Source: an uncultured Campylobacter sp. (lineage in GTDB: Bacteria; Campylobacterota; Campylobacteria; Campylobacterales; Campylobacteraceae). Taken from it: a stretch of 36,013 nucleotides of DNA. Each line of letters opens with the position of its first letter. Position 1 is the stretch's first letter. The position numbers and the translations under genes are program-made. The stretch lies in assembly GCA_900772495.1 (NCBI GenBank), contig CAAHEJ010000099.1:1-36013 (forward strand). The letters are read 5' to 3'. Shown here in pieces: positions 16,710 through 25,947 of the stretch. The notes beneath the pieces were generated by a model. The model saw only the letters and a list, made by a program, of their open reading frames with translations, was not told the origin of the DNA and ran no database searches.

Positions 16710-17489
16710 ATGCAAAAGCCAAATATACAAGAGTTAAGCAATTTCATCATCGAGTATATCTCCACTATGGTGAGTATCGGCACATATAGTTCGCGGGTTA
16801 ATCGCTGTGCTGAGCGTATTGCGCAGAGTTTTGGCTATAAATTAACTCTCAATTTCTCGTTTAATCACACGCTGATAAACATAGTAGATCCCGATGATTA
16901 CGCCGTTTCGCGCACCTATCTTGTCAATAACAAATACACGCTTGTGGATTTTAAACTTATCTCAAATTTAAGTGCGCTCAGCTGGGCGATATATGATCAC
17001 ATACACGATTTACGCGTGGCAAGAAGGTGTTTTACTAAGCTTGTGGCGAAAGAAAAACATCCATTTTACTTTTATATCTTGCTTCAAAGTATGGCAAATG
17101 CAAGCTTTTCAAAGCTTTTTGGTGGCGACTTTGGCACTGTGCTTATCGTGCTTTTGGCTGGACTTATCGGCACGAGCCTCAAAACCTTACTTACACGCTA
17201 TGTCAAACTTGACATTCGCATTCAGTATATCATCTGTGCCTTTGTCTCATCGTATATCGCGCTCATTGGTGTGAATTTAGAATTCACGCAAACAGCCGAA
17301 GTGGCACTTGGTTCGAGCATTTTATATTTAACTCCGGGCGTTTTCTTTATAAATTCGGTTATCGATATACTTAAAAACTACATACAAATGGGACTTAGCC
17401 GCATTATCAGCGTTGTGGTGCTTATAAGTTGCGTTGCCATAGGCGTTTATATCACTTTGAGTTTGGGCGATTTTAGGTTGTTAAAATGA
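16710..17489 (+). CDS. ThrE/YjjP-family exporter, large component
   Basis: 259 residues. The cytoplasmic N-terminal half has the YjjP-type start (IIEYISTMVSIGTYSSRVNRCAERIAQSFGY) and a conserved LSALSWAIYD segment. The second half has about five membrane helices (from about residue 120). The family exports threonine/serine or, in E. coli YjjP-YjjB, dicarboxylates such as succinate; which substrate applies here cannot be read from sequence. Split forms need a YjjB-type partner, which follows directly with a 4-nt overlap. Start ATG 16710 has a weak ribosome-binding site. Confidence 0.85.
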   Translation: MQKPNIQELSNFIIEYISTMVSIGTYSSRVNRCAERIAQSFGYKLTLNFSFNHTLINIVDPDDYAVSRTYLVNNKYTLVDFKLISNLSALSWAIYDHIHDLRVARRCFTKLVAKEKHPFYFYILLQSMANASFSKLFGGDFGTVLIVLLAGLIGTSLKTLLTRYVKLDIRIQYIICAFVSSYIALIGVNLEFTQTAEVALGSSILYLTPGVFFINSVIDILKNYIQMGLSRIISVVVLISCVAIGVYITLSLGDFRLLK

Positions 17490-18016
17490 TAGAGTTGATT
17501 TTATGGGATATGTTTTTTGCGGCACTTGTGAGCTTTGGTTTTGCCTATGCGTCAAATCCACCGACTCAAATTTTGTTTTTATCGGCTTTTGTCGCGGCTA
17601 TTGGGCACGGCTTTCGTTTCACTTTGCTTGAATTTTTTCATATCCAAAACCTTGCCATAGCGACTTTTTTAGCCGCTTTTGTAGTAGGCTGTTTAGGAAT
17701 GGTTTTAGCAAAAGTATCAAAAACGCCCGCGGAAATCATCGCTTTTCCCGCTTTGTTGCCGATGATACCGGGCATTTACGCGTATAGGGCGATTTTGTAT
17801 CTTTTTAACTTCATCAATGCCGATGCTGTTGAGGCAAAAACGCGTTATTTGGTTGAATTTTTTGATTATTTTTTTACCACACTTTCTGTTACTTTGGCTT
17901 TGGCTGTTGGCGTTTCGGTAACCTTGCTGATTTTCTTTGAACAAAGCTTTATGACGACAAGGCATAGCGGGCTTTTTGGAAAGTATAGACACTTAAAACG
18001 ACATAAATTACGATAA
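17486..18016 (+). CDS. YjjB-family exporter, small component
   Basis: 176 residues, mostly membrane helices. The conserved FPALLPMIPGIYAYRAI motif is typical of YjjB/ThrE C-terminal domains. Its ATG overlaps the stop of the YjjP-like gene by 4 nt (ATGA), so both are made together as one two-part transporter. The C terminus is basic and cytoplasmic. The 210-bp gap to the convergent autotransporter gene shows no feature I can support. Confidence 0.85.
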   Translation: MIELILWDMFFAALVSFGFAYASNPPTQILFLSAFVAAIGHGFRFTLLEFFHIQNLAIATFLAAFVVGCLGMVLAKVSKTPAEIIAFPALLPMIPGIYAYRAILYLFNFINADAVEAKTRYLVEFFDYFFTTLSVTLALAVGVSVTLLIFFEQSFMTTRHSGLFGKYRHLKRHKLR

Positions 18017-18226
18017 AATAAATGCGCGTGGCTTTTGACAAAAGGCAAACAAACCAAACGCCACCAAACCGCTTAAATTCAAATAAAAATTCACAAAACA
18101 AATTCCGCAAAGTTTTCGCAAAGCCACGACAATAAAGCTAAATTTTAGCAAACCGCAAAGCCTAGCAAAGCTATTTAATCCAACTCTAAATTCAGCAAAA
18201 GCCTAGCCAAACCCAAACCCCAAAAC

Positions 18227-20417
18227 TCAAAACCTAAAATCCACTCCAAGTTTTGCGTTAAAAGACGATGAAGCGCCGCCGTAGATGAGATTTGCGCCTT
18301 CAAGGCTCACTTGGAGCTTTCTGCTTGCTTGCCACGCAAGCCCCAGCCCAAAGTCGCCCACAATGCCGTTAAAATTATAGTGCGACCAGCTAAAAGGCTC
18401 ACTTATCGGCGCAGCAGGACCACCAGGACCACCAGGAACGCCACCAGCACCACCGCCACCGCCAGCACCATCTAGCTCAGCATAGTCGTCCATCTCATCA
18501 TCTAAATAATTCGCCAGCGCAAACCCTATTTGCGCCCTTGCGTAAAGTATGACATTGTAGCTGAGCTTGCCCCCAAAAGTCGCCCCAAAAGTCGCCATAG
18601 TGAGCGAGTCCGCCCCAGCACTTGGCACTTCCTCTTCATCGTCCAAAACAAAGTTATTCGCCTTACCCAAAGCCACGAGATGATTAAAGTCAAAAGCTAA
18701 ATTCGCCCACAAAGCAGGCGTGAAATTCGCTTCTTGCTCCACGCCTATGCCTGTGGTAAGGTAGTTAAAGCCGTTTTTAAAGCTCCCGCTTGTGTCCCCT
18801 GTTCGCGTGTTTTGCAAGGTGTAGTCGCTTTTCACGCCTATGTTGTGAAAGCTAAAATGCCCGCGCAAATACCCATTTGCCCACAAGCTTTGCGCCACGA
18901 AAAGCCCAGCGTTGATAGCACTTGCCTTGTAGGTGTTTTGTATCTGCGTGCTTTTGGCGCTTGCGCTTGTGTAGCGCACAAAAAAAGCCGCCTTTGTCGA
19001 GCCTGAATTCACCACGCCACCGCCCACTTGCACCGCACTGCTCTTTATGTCAAGCGAGTTACCATTGCTCTCGCCCAAATCTTTCAAGTTGCTATAATCA
19101 TAATCCACCCACACATCGCCCACTCTCTCATCGCCGCGCATCGCTAGGGCATCCCCGCGTGTGTTGCTGCGATAAAGCGTGGCAAACTGCGAGTTTTTGT
19201 AGTTCATCATCTTGGAATTTATCGCCATCGTGTCAGCGATGAGAATTTGACGCGCTAAAAAGCCCGCATCAAGCACGGCTTGAAGCTTGTCAGACAAGCC
19301 TACCTTGTAGTTTGCTATGGTAGTGTTTGAGACATATTCAGTGCCATTTGGCGTTTTTGGTGCGATTATGGTTACTCCATCGCCGCTGTGTTTAGAAATG
19401 CCGTTATCAATAACCTTTCTTTCTGATTTATATCTTTGTGGTTCTTTTGTTGAGCCTGTGATTTTATTCATAGTTGCTTTGTCTTTGGTAGCAAAATAAT
19501 CCGCATCGCTAGTAGCTATCGTGGCAACTTGTATCGTGGTTTGTGGTCCAAATGTCAAGTCCGTCAAATCATAGCTCACTCCATCTTTTGCTTCTAGCGT
19601 GAGTGTTTGGAGTTTCTTTGTGATAATGGCATTGCTTGTTGTATCTATCTTTCCATTTGCTTGTAAAGTGAGATTAAAATTCTCATAAATACTTTCATCG
19701 CCACCGAGTTTTAGCTTGCCATTACCCACGCTTATATCACCTAAACCAACCTTATAACTGCCCTTGTTGCTTGTAGTAGTAATGCTTATTTCGGTAGTTG
19801 CGTCCTGACCCTTAACTTCGGTAGTTTTAGCATTGATAGCACCAAGAGAAAATGTCGCACTTGTGCTACCAGCGGAATTATCCAAAACAAGTTTATCGAC
19901 ATTTATGGCCGAACAAGTGCCTTTTGTGCCACAAGTATCTGTCTTGTCCCAGCGCCCTATGTGAGAAAATGAGCCGTTTTTGATAATCATCTCGCCTACT
20001 GAAAAATTGCTATTAAAACTAAACGCCGATAAATTGCCGTTGCCGCCAAGCGTGATTTTATCGATATGCTGTCCTTGTCCTATGAGAAAATAATTCGCCC
20101 CTTTGTTTGCTTCGTTTGTAAATTTAACCACGCCATTTGTTGCTGTTACTTCTGTGGGTTTGTGTCCGCCAAGAGTTTGTTTTATGCCATCGTCTGCGCT
20201 TTTTTTATCGCCCGTCCAAATCCAGTGTTTTTGTCCTTGTATGTCAAGTTCAAGCGCACTCAGCGCACAGGGTGCTAGCACTAACGAGAGAGAGAGAGAG
20301 AGAAATTCCTACGCCAAAGTTTTTTTTTACACGCTTGCTTTCAAACTCGCCCAAATTTGCCCCAAAAGCCTTTTCACAAAGCCTTTCGCCTGATAAAACC
20401 TTAAATTTTGCTCTCAT
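18227..20417 (-). CDS. Autotransporter, phase-variable by (TC)9, out of frame here
   Basis: Starting at ATG 20417, after AAAGGATAAAA, the frame runs through an extended Lys-rich leader into a hydrophobic Ser-Leu stretch encoded by (TC)9. With nine units it meets TGA at 20252-20250 after 55 codons. With ten units it joins the long frame (GTG at 20281 onward) and gives 730 residues: signal peptide, a Gly/Thr/Asn-rich beta-helical passenger, and a C-terminal outer-membrane barrel ending in the aromatic LGVDFRF. The barrel holds a Gly/Pro-rich loop. The family secretes its passenger to the cell surface (type V secretion). The rest of the gene is intact, which argues for reversible switching rather than decay. 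Adhesin role: inference only. Confidence 0.85.
20286..20303 (-). repeat. (TC)9 dinucleotide tract in the autotransporter signal peptide
   Basis: Nine GA units on the plus strand, read as TC on the coding strand, encode the Ser-Leu core of the signal peptide. Frame is restored at 10 or 7 units. An A9 run (coding strand; plus-strand T run 20320-20328) lies just upstream and could also slip. Confidence 0.9.
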
Positions 20418-20785
20418 TTTTTATCCTTTCTGCAAGGCTTAAACCCCGCATTAAATTCAATTTTCAAAAAGCACCTTATCGTCAAACGCCCGCACAAGCT
20501 CAATCTCGCAAAGCAAACCCTTGCCACGAAAAAGCACTTAAAAATGATATTTGGAATTTCCATATTCGACAGAAAGCGTTTTAAAGTCCCTAAAAACGCG
20601 AAAAGTCATTATACGACACAAAAGTTAATGAACGGCAACAAAAGCGCGGTTAAATTCAAGCTGAATTTTTGATTTGGCATTTTTTAAAAGCGTTGATTTG
20701 TGAGCATAAATTTTATCAAATCTTTGCAAATTTAAGGCGTGCCTTTTGTCCGTCAGTGCAAGAATTTAACACATCCAAGTGCGAT
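20418..20785. other. Intergenic region between argS and the autotransporter
   Basis: 368 bp without a gene. It holds a minus-strand TATAAT at 20608-20613, a candidate promoter about 190 nt upstream of the autotransporter ATG, and a partial copy of the dispersed repeat near 20687-20728. Nothing else is supported. The leader between promoter and ATG is long for this window. Confidence 0.5.
20687..20728. repeat. Dispersed intergenic repeat, partial copy C
   Basis: The stretch AAAAGCGTTGATTTGTGAG..CATAAA...TCAAATC matches the left part of copies A and B (AAAAGTGCTGATTTG..CATAAATCTTCTCAAATC). The CATTGCGAGC and inverted GGCAATCCA parts are missing. Confidence 0.5.
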
Positions 20786-22387
20786 TCACTCTTGCACCAT
20801 TTTCTTTTGTGCTTCTATGCCCATTATGCTTAATGCTGTTTTTATGCTCAAAGCCACTACGGCAAAGAGTTTGAGTAAGCTGTCCTCAGTGCTACTGCCC
20901 ACGACTTTGTTTTCAGCGTAAAATTTGTGAAAAGCAGCAGCAAGGCTTTTAAGATAATCAGCGATTTTTTGCAAAGCCCGCTCATCAAAGGCACTTTGCA
21001 AAATGGCGTGTAAATTTAGCGCCTCAAAGAGCAAATTTGCCCCCTCTTCGTTTAGGCTTTCAAAACTAGCTCCCAGCACGCTTTCAAAGCTTTTATTCGC
21101 CCTTGCAAAGACTTGATAAATGCGCGCGTGAGCGTAATTTACATAAAACACAGGGTTTGAGCTGTCTTGTTTTTTGAGCGTTTCTATGTCAAATTCAAGG
21201 TGAGTGTCGCATTTTTTGCTTAAAAATATGAAACGCAGGGCATCAGCTCCTATTTCATCTAAAATTTCCTCCATTAAGATGAAGTTGCCAGCGCGTTTGC
21301 TCATCTTGTAAGGCTTGCCATTTTGCAGTAGGCTCACCATTTGCGCTAGGATAATTTCAAGCCTTGCGCCCTCAAAGCCCAAAAACTCCATAGCTGCCTT
21401 AACCCTTGCGATATAGCCGTGATGGTCAGCCCCCCAAATGTTAATGCACTTATCATAAGTGCGGCTTAATTTATCGGCGTGATACACGATATCAGCGGCA
21501 AGATAAGAGCGTTCATTTTTTTCATTGACGATAACCCTGTCCTTTTCATCGCCCTTTTGCGAGCTAGCCAGCCAGAGTTTGCCCTCATTTTCATACACCG
21601 CGCCTTTTGCTTTAAGGGCGTTTATGGTTTCATCAAATTTTTCATAATAACTCGTCTCGCTCACAAAGGCGTCAATTTGCACCCTTGCTTTGGCTAAATT
21701 TTGCTTGATTAAATCAAGCATTTTATCCTTCGCCCAAAGTGCGATTTTAGGGATATTTTCTTCTATAAAAAAGTCCGCATTTTTGCCAAACTCATCAAAG
21801 GCAAGATGAGCCAAATCCACTATATAAGCACCTTTGTAAAGCTCATCGGGCGGGGTTATGCTTTGATTTAAACAATGCTTTTTTACCGCTAAAAGCACCG
21901 AAAGCCCTAAAAGCCGTATTTGCTTGCCCGCATCGTTTATGTAATACTCCGTATCAAAGGCGTAGCCCAAGTGTCTTGCAAGGCGTGTGAGCGTGTCGCC
22001 AAAAATAGCACCCCTTGCGTGTCCTATGTGAAGCGGTCCTGTGGGGTTTGCGCTCACAAATTCAAGCAAAAAACGCTCTTTTTTAGGCTCGCCGCGCGCA
22101 AATTCAAGCGGATTTTGCAAGGCTTTTGTGGCAAAGTCGTTCAAAAAAGCCTTTGAAAGCTTGAAATTCACATAGCCATTAACACTTTGCACGCTTTCAA
22201 AGTGCGGATTGTCCTTGAATTTCTCCGCAAGTTGCGTGGCAAGTTGCGCTGGGGCGCATTTTTGCTCTTTGGCAAGCATAAAGGCTAGCGGGCTAGCAAA
22301 GTGCGCTAGCCTTTTGTCCTTTGGGCTTTCAAGCACAAAATCACGCCCCAAAACCTTGTGAATTTCGCTGTAAATATGCTGTTTCAA
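20786..22387 (-). CDS. argS: Arginyl-tRNA synthetase
   Basis: 533 residues, class I. An N-terminal Add1-like tRNA-recognition domain is followed by the HIGH box (HIGH, residues 120-123, in PTGPLHIGHARGAIFG), the KMSK loop (KPYKMSKRAGNF), and a C-terminal anticodon-binding helical domain ending LSIMGIEAQKKM. It charges tRNA-Arg. The start appears to be TTG at 22387, 8 nt past the tatA stop, with only a weak GAGAAAG ahead, so translation may be coupled to tatA. Last gene of the chePep-gmk-tatA-argS cluster. Confidence 0.95.
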   Translation of the reverse strand: MKQHIYSEIHKVLGRDFVLESPKDKRLAHFASPLAFMLAKEQKCAPAQLATQLAEKFKDNPHFESVQSVNGYVNFKLSKAFLNDFATKALQNPLEFARGEPKKERFLLEFVSANPTGPLHIGHARGAIFGDTLTRLARHLGYAFDTEYYINDAGKQIRLLGLSVLLAVKKHCLNQSITPPDELYKGAYIVDLAHLAFDEFGKNADFFIEENIPKIALWAKDKMLDLIKQNLAKARVQIDAFVSETSYYEKFDETINALKAKGAVYENEGKLWLASSQKGDEKDRVIVNEKNERSYLAADIVYHADKLSRTYDKCINIWGADHHGYIARVKAAMEFLGFEGARLEIILAQMVSLLQNGKPYKMSKRAGNFILMEEILDEIGADALRFIFLSKKCDTHLEFDIETLKKQDSSNPVFYVNYAHARIYQVFARANKSFESVLGASFESLNEEGANLLFEALNLHAILQSAFDERALQKIADYLKSLAAAFHKFYAENKVVGSSTEDSLLKLFAVVALSIKTALSIMGIEAQKKMVQE

Positions 22388-22395
22388 GGCTAAAT

Positions 22396-22629
22396 TTAGG
22401 CTTTCTCGTTTTGTTTGGCTTCGCTTTTGCTCGCCTTTATGTCAGCTTTGTCTTCTAGCTTTTCAGCCTCTTTAAGCTCGCTCTCATCAGAATTCATCTC
22501 GCTTTTAAAGGTCTTAATGCCCCTGCCCAAGCCCTTTGCAAGCTCGGGGATTTTTTTAGCCCCGAAAAGTAGGACGATGATTAAAAGTATAATCAGCCAT
22601 TGCCCTGGTCCTATCGAACTCAAACTCAT
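22396..22629 (-). CDS. tatA: Sec-independent protein translocase TatA
   Basis: 77 residues with the classic TatA/E plan: a short periplasmic start, one membrane helix ([21 protein letters not shown]), the conserved FG-KK-PEL hinge, an amphipathic helix ([15 protein letters not shown]), and a charged tail. It oligomerises to form the passage for folded proteins with TatBC. ATG 22629 follows ATAAGGAGACAAA. It lies 9 nt after gmk. Confidence 0.93.
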   Translation of the reverse strand: MSLSSIGPGQWLIILLIIVLLFGAKKIPELAKGLGRGIKTFKSEMNSDESELKEAEKLEDKADIKASKSEAKQNEKA

Positions 22630-22638
22630 TTTGTCTCC

Positions 22639-23301
22639 TTATGATTTTATCCATTTTTGCGTAATTTCATCAGCATTATAGCAAGAAAGTTTTAATTTTT
22701 GCGCCACAAAAATACTTTTTAATTGCATATAAGCCCTTTGCAAATCCTCGTTGATGATGATATAATCGTATTCGCGTAAGGCTTTCATCTCGTTTTGAGC
22801 GTTGCAAAGGCGTTTTTTTATGTCATCATTACTCGCCCGCTTTAAAAGGCGATTTTCAAGCTCTTTCAGGCTTTTTGTGGTGATGAAAATGCTTGTTAAT
22901 CGCTCTTTGAGCTTGCCACGCACTTGATGAAAGCCCTGCACATCAATATCAAAGATGACGATTTTGCCATTTTGCAAAGCCTGCTCGGTTTCTTGGGCGC
23001 GCGTGCCATAGTAATGGCTATGCACGAAAGCATACTCCAAAAACAAATCCTTTTCAATGCCTTTTTTAAAGTCATCTTCGCTGATGAAATGATAATCAAC
23101 CCCGTTTATCTCGCCATCTCGCGGAGCGCGTGTCGTGCAAGACACTGAAAAATAACATTCATCTTTAAATTCAACCGTGAGCCTTGCCAAAAGCGTGGAT
23201 TTGCCCGCCCCACTTGGTCCTGAGATGAGCAAAACAAAGCCCTTGCGTGAATTTTCGCCTTGAATTTGCACTGAATTTACGCCATTTTCCGCTAAATTCA
23301 C
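22639..23301 (-). CDS. gmk: Guanylate kinase
   Basis: 220 residues, slightly longer than usual because of about 20 extra N-terminal residues. P-loop GPSGAGKS at 28-35, the GMP-binding segment SCTTRAPRDGEINGVDYHFIS, and the lid helix are visible. It phosphorylates GMP to GDP. The start is GTG at 23301, overlapping the chePep stop by 4 nt (GTGA), which indicates coupled translation. Confidence 0.94.
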   Translation of the reverse strand: MNLAENGVNSVQIQGENSRKGFVLLISGPSGAGKSTLLARLTVEFKDECYFSVSCTTRAPRDGEINGVDYHFISEDDFKKGIEKDLFLEYAFVHSHYYGTRAQETEQALQNGKIVIFDIDVQGFHQVRGKLKERLTSIFITTKSLKELENRLLKRASNDDIKKRLCNAQNEMKALREYDYIIINEDLQRAYMQLKSIFVAQKLKLSCYNADEITQKWIKS

Positions 23302-25892
23302 GCCTTGTCCTCGTCAAATTTTATGTTTATGTCAATGTGCATATTCATACCTTTTAAGGCGGCTTTTAGGGCATCATCTTTGATACTTGAAGTGATAGCC
23401 CCGCTTATACCGCGACTTAACTCGTCCATAAGCTCGCTAGGGCTTGAATTTTCGCCATTTTGCGCGCTTGCGTTGCTTGCTTGATTTGCGTTTGTTTGCG
23501 TTTGGCTTGTGCTTTCTTGCGCGGGGATTTCGCCCAAAGCCCTTTGCAACTCTTCCTCGCTTAAACCTTGCAAATCATCTGTCAAATCAGCATTTAAAGC
23601 ATTTTCACTTGACGGCGCATTGCTTTGTGGCACTTGGGCTAAATTCTCATCAAAATTCGTCTCACCTGGCGTTTGCGCGAAATTTTCAGGGCTTTGGTTT
23701 AAAGCTTCATCCATTGCATTTAAATCCGCGAGCTGTTCTTTCACCATATCTTGCGTGCTTTGCACCTTTGGCTCATCAACTAAAATAGGGCGTATCTCAT
23801 CAGCTTCCACGCTGTCTTCGTCTTTTTGCCCCAAAAACTTCGCATTTTCGGGCAAATCATCAAAGCTGATTTTCTCTTCCTCTTTTTCCTCGATGCTGAA
23901 TGGCTCTTGGCTTAACGGCTGCAAAAAATCAGCATTTGACAAATCCAAATCAAGCGGACTCTCGCTCTCATCAGTGCTTGCGCTTTTATCCTCGCTTTCA
24001 TCGATATTCTCATCAGCCTTTGTATTTGTGGCGTTTGCCTCATCAGTGTTTAAATTCTCGCTTGAATTTATGCTATCATCAACTTTTGCGCCCTCAGCCT
24101 TTATGTTCTCACCTACACTTTCATCGGCATTTTCGTTTGCGCCCGCACCAACACTTTGGCTTTCGTTTATGCCTAAATTTTCATCAGCACTTTCAGCTTG
24201 CTTGGCTGAATTTTCGGTGTTTTCGCTTAAATTCTCACTTTGCTGTGCGTTTGGCTCGCCCTCATCGGCATTTTCTTGGGAAATACCTAAATCCTGCGTC
24301 TTTTGAGTTAAATTTGACTCATCTTGCAAAGTGTCCTCATCAGCACTTTCGCTTGGAATTTCGCTTTGGGTTGAATTTTTGCTTGAAATTTGCTCGCTTT
24401 GAGCTTCATTTTGGCTCGTTGTAGGCTCGGCATTTAAATCGCTTTCGTTGATGAAATCGCTGTTTTGGCTAAGCTCGCTTGAAATTCCAGCATCTTGCAT
24501 TATATTTTCATCTCGCGTTGTGTCCTTTATGCTTTGATTTGCGCTTTCAGTAGTTTCACTTGATGGTAGCTTGACATTTTGTTCATCGGTATTTTCTTGT
24601 GGCAAAGTCAAATTTTCTTGCGCTTGATTGTCCTGTGCTACTTCATCATTTGCGTTTTGCTCTGCTGAGTTTTTAGCCACAATTTCCTCATAGCTTTCAT
24701 TCAGCGGTTGCAAAAAATGAGCCTTTGACAACTCCAAATCAAAGCTTTTATCGCCATTTGTGCCCTCGTTTGCGTTTTCGCTTGCTTGCGTTGTGTCCTT
24801 ATTTGGCGATTCTTGCTCGTTAAGCCCCATTATATCGGCTATATCCTTGCTGTCAAAAGCTAGCTCATCGTTTGTTTCTTCGCTCTTTTTTGCATTTTCA
24901 TCTTGCGTGCTTGCTTGCTCGGTGCTTTGAGCTGAATTTGTCGTGCTTTCAAGCGTTGGCAACGGCATTTCGACAAATTCTATCGGCTCTATGCTCAATT
25001 CATCTTTTGGCTCTTGTGGCGTTGTTTCTTGTGTTTGAGCTGAATTTTCAGCCACATTTTCGCTTGCTGTTTTGTTTAAATTTGGCGTGTTAAAATCGCC
25101 ATTTGCTTGCTCTGTTTCAAGCGAAGTTGTGTTCGTGCTTGGAAAATCCAAATTTAAATCCCCTAAATTCAGCTCATTTGTATTAAAATCCGCCGAATTT
25201 TCGGTATTTGTGCCACCTATATCCTCACTCATAGCACTTAAATTCATATTATCAAGTGCATTAGTCTTTTCTATGCTCGTATCAGTAGCTATTTCACTTC
25301 CTAAATTCGCATTATCTGCTAAATTTTCAAAGTTTAAGCTACTTGCACTTAAATTTTCATCGCTATTTGCGCTTTCTGGCGTGAGGCTATCCTCTTTAAT
25401 ATCTTGTAAATAGATATTTGTATCATCAGTTTCGTTGCTAGGCTCGGCTTTTTCAGCATCAGCACTTGGCGAGCTGGCTTCTTGTGAGCTTGTTTCGGGC
25501 ATATCAAAACTCAAAGAGTCCAAATCAAGCGGTGTATCATCGATAGTTTGGGCTTCTTGCGCATTTGTTTTATCTTGCTGCTCATCTTGTGCGGCTGGTT
25601 TTGTATCCTCTCTCATCAGCGCGATTAAATCAGTCGGCAAAAAGGGTTTATGCAGGATTTTAGGGTTTGCTTGCAAATTCGTCTCGCCCGAGTTTATGCA
25701 AATAAGCTTTTTGCACTTGTTTTGCAAGTCCTTTAAATCCGCGCTCACGCTATCATCGACAACGATGACATCATAAAGTGGCAAGGTGTCCTCATAACGC
25801 GCTTGTTCATCAAACTCGTACTCCAACTTCTGTGCGCTCAAACGCACGAGTTTTGAGATGACGGGGTGTTTGTTTAAAAGTAAGATTTTCAT
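23298..25892 (-). CDS. chePep: ChePep-like highly acidic polar chemotaxis protein
   Basis: 864 residues. The first 95 form a compact alpha/beta domain resembling a response-regulator receiver (MKILLLNKHPVISKL...YDVIVVDDSVSADL). About 700 residues of low-complexity, strongly acidic sequence rich in Glu, Asp, Asn, Ser and Gln follow. The C terminus (ELMDELSRGISGAITSS..MNMHIDINIKF) is conserved. Position next to gmk, tatA and fliR matches H. pylori HP0322 (ChePep) and C. jejuni Cj1178c, which localise to the flagellar pole and control chemotaxis. The acidic part repeats the motif DL-x-LS-x-A-x-FLQPL at about residues 385 and 648. ATG 25892 follows AAAGGAAAGG. Assignment rests on synteny and composition. 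Confidence 0.82.
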   Translation of the reverse strand: MKILLLNKHPVISKLVRLSAQKLEYEFDEQARYEDTLPLYDVIVVDDSVSADLKDLQNKCKKLICINSGETNLQANPKILHKPFLPTDLIALMREDTKPAAQDEQQDKTNAQEAQTIDDTPLDLDSLSFDMPETSSQEASSPSADAEKAEPSNETDDTNIYLQDIKEDSLTPESANSDENLSASSLNFENLADNANLGSEIATDTSIEKTNALDNMNLSAMSEDIGGTNTENSADFNTNELNLGDLNLDFPSTNTTSLETEQANGDFNTPNLNKTASENVAENSAQTQETTPQEPKDELSIEPIEFVEMPLPTLESTTNSAQSTEQASTQDENAKKSEETNDELAFDSKDIADIMGLNEQESPNKDTTQASENANEGTNGDKSFDLELSKAHFLQPLNESYEEIVAKNSAEQNANDEVAQDNQAQENLTLPQENTDEQNVKLPSSETTESANQSIKDTTRDENIMQDAGISSELSQNSDFINESDLNAEPTTSQNEAQSEQISSKNSTQSEIPSESADEDTLQDESNLTQKTQDLGISQENADEGEPNAQQSENLSENTENSAKQAESADENLGINESQSVGAGANENADESVGENIKAEGAKVDDSINSSENLNTDEANATNTKADENIDESEDKSASTDESESPLDLDLSNADFLQPLSQEPFSIEEKEEEKISFDDLPENAKFLGQKDEDSVEADEIRPILVDEPKVQSTQDMVKEQLADLNAMDEALNQSPENFAQTPGETNFDENLAQVPQSNAPSSENALNADLTDDLQGLSEEELQRALGEIPAQESTSQTQTNANQASNASAQNGENSSPSELMDELSRGISGAITSSIKDDALKAALKGMNMHIDINIKFDEDKA

Positions 25893-25947
25893 AGCCTTTC
25901 CTTTAAATTCCTAGCGTTATTTTACGATAAATTTGATTATTTTGCGC

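Noticed and set aside
18227..20281. Autotransporter starting at GTG 20281
   Set aside because: The truncated signal peptide lacks a basic start and ribosome-binding site; a proper start with signal peptide exists at 20417 and is separated only by the TC tract.
23509..24306. Long plus-strand ORF inside chePep (Ser/Phe-rich)
   Set aside because: It is the antisense of a low-complexity acidic gene; composition explains the open frame.
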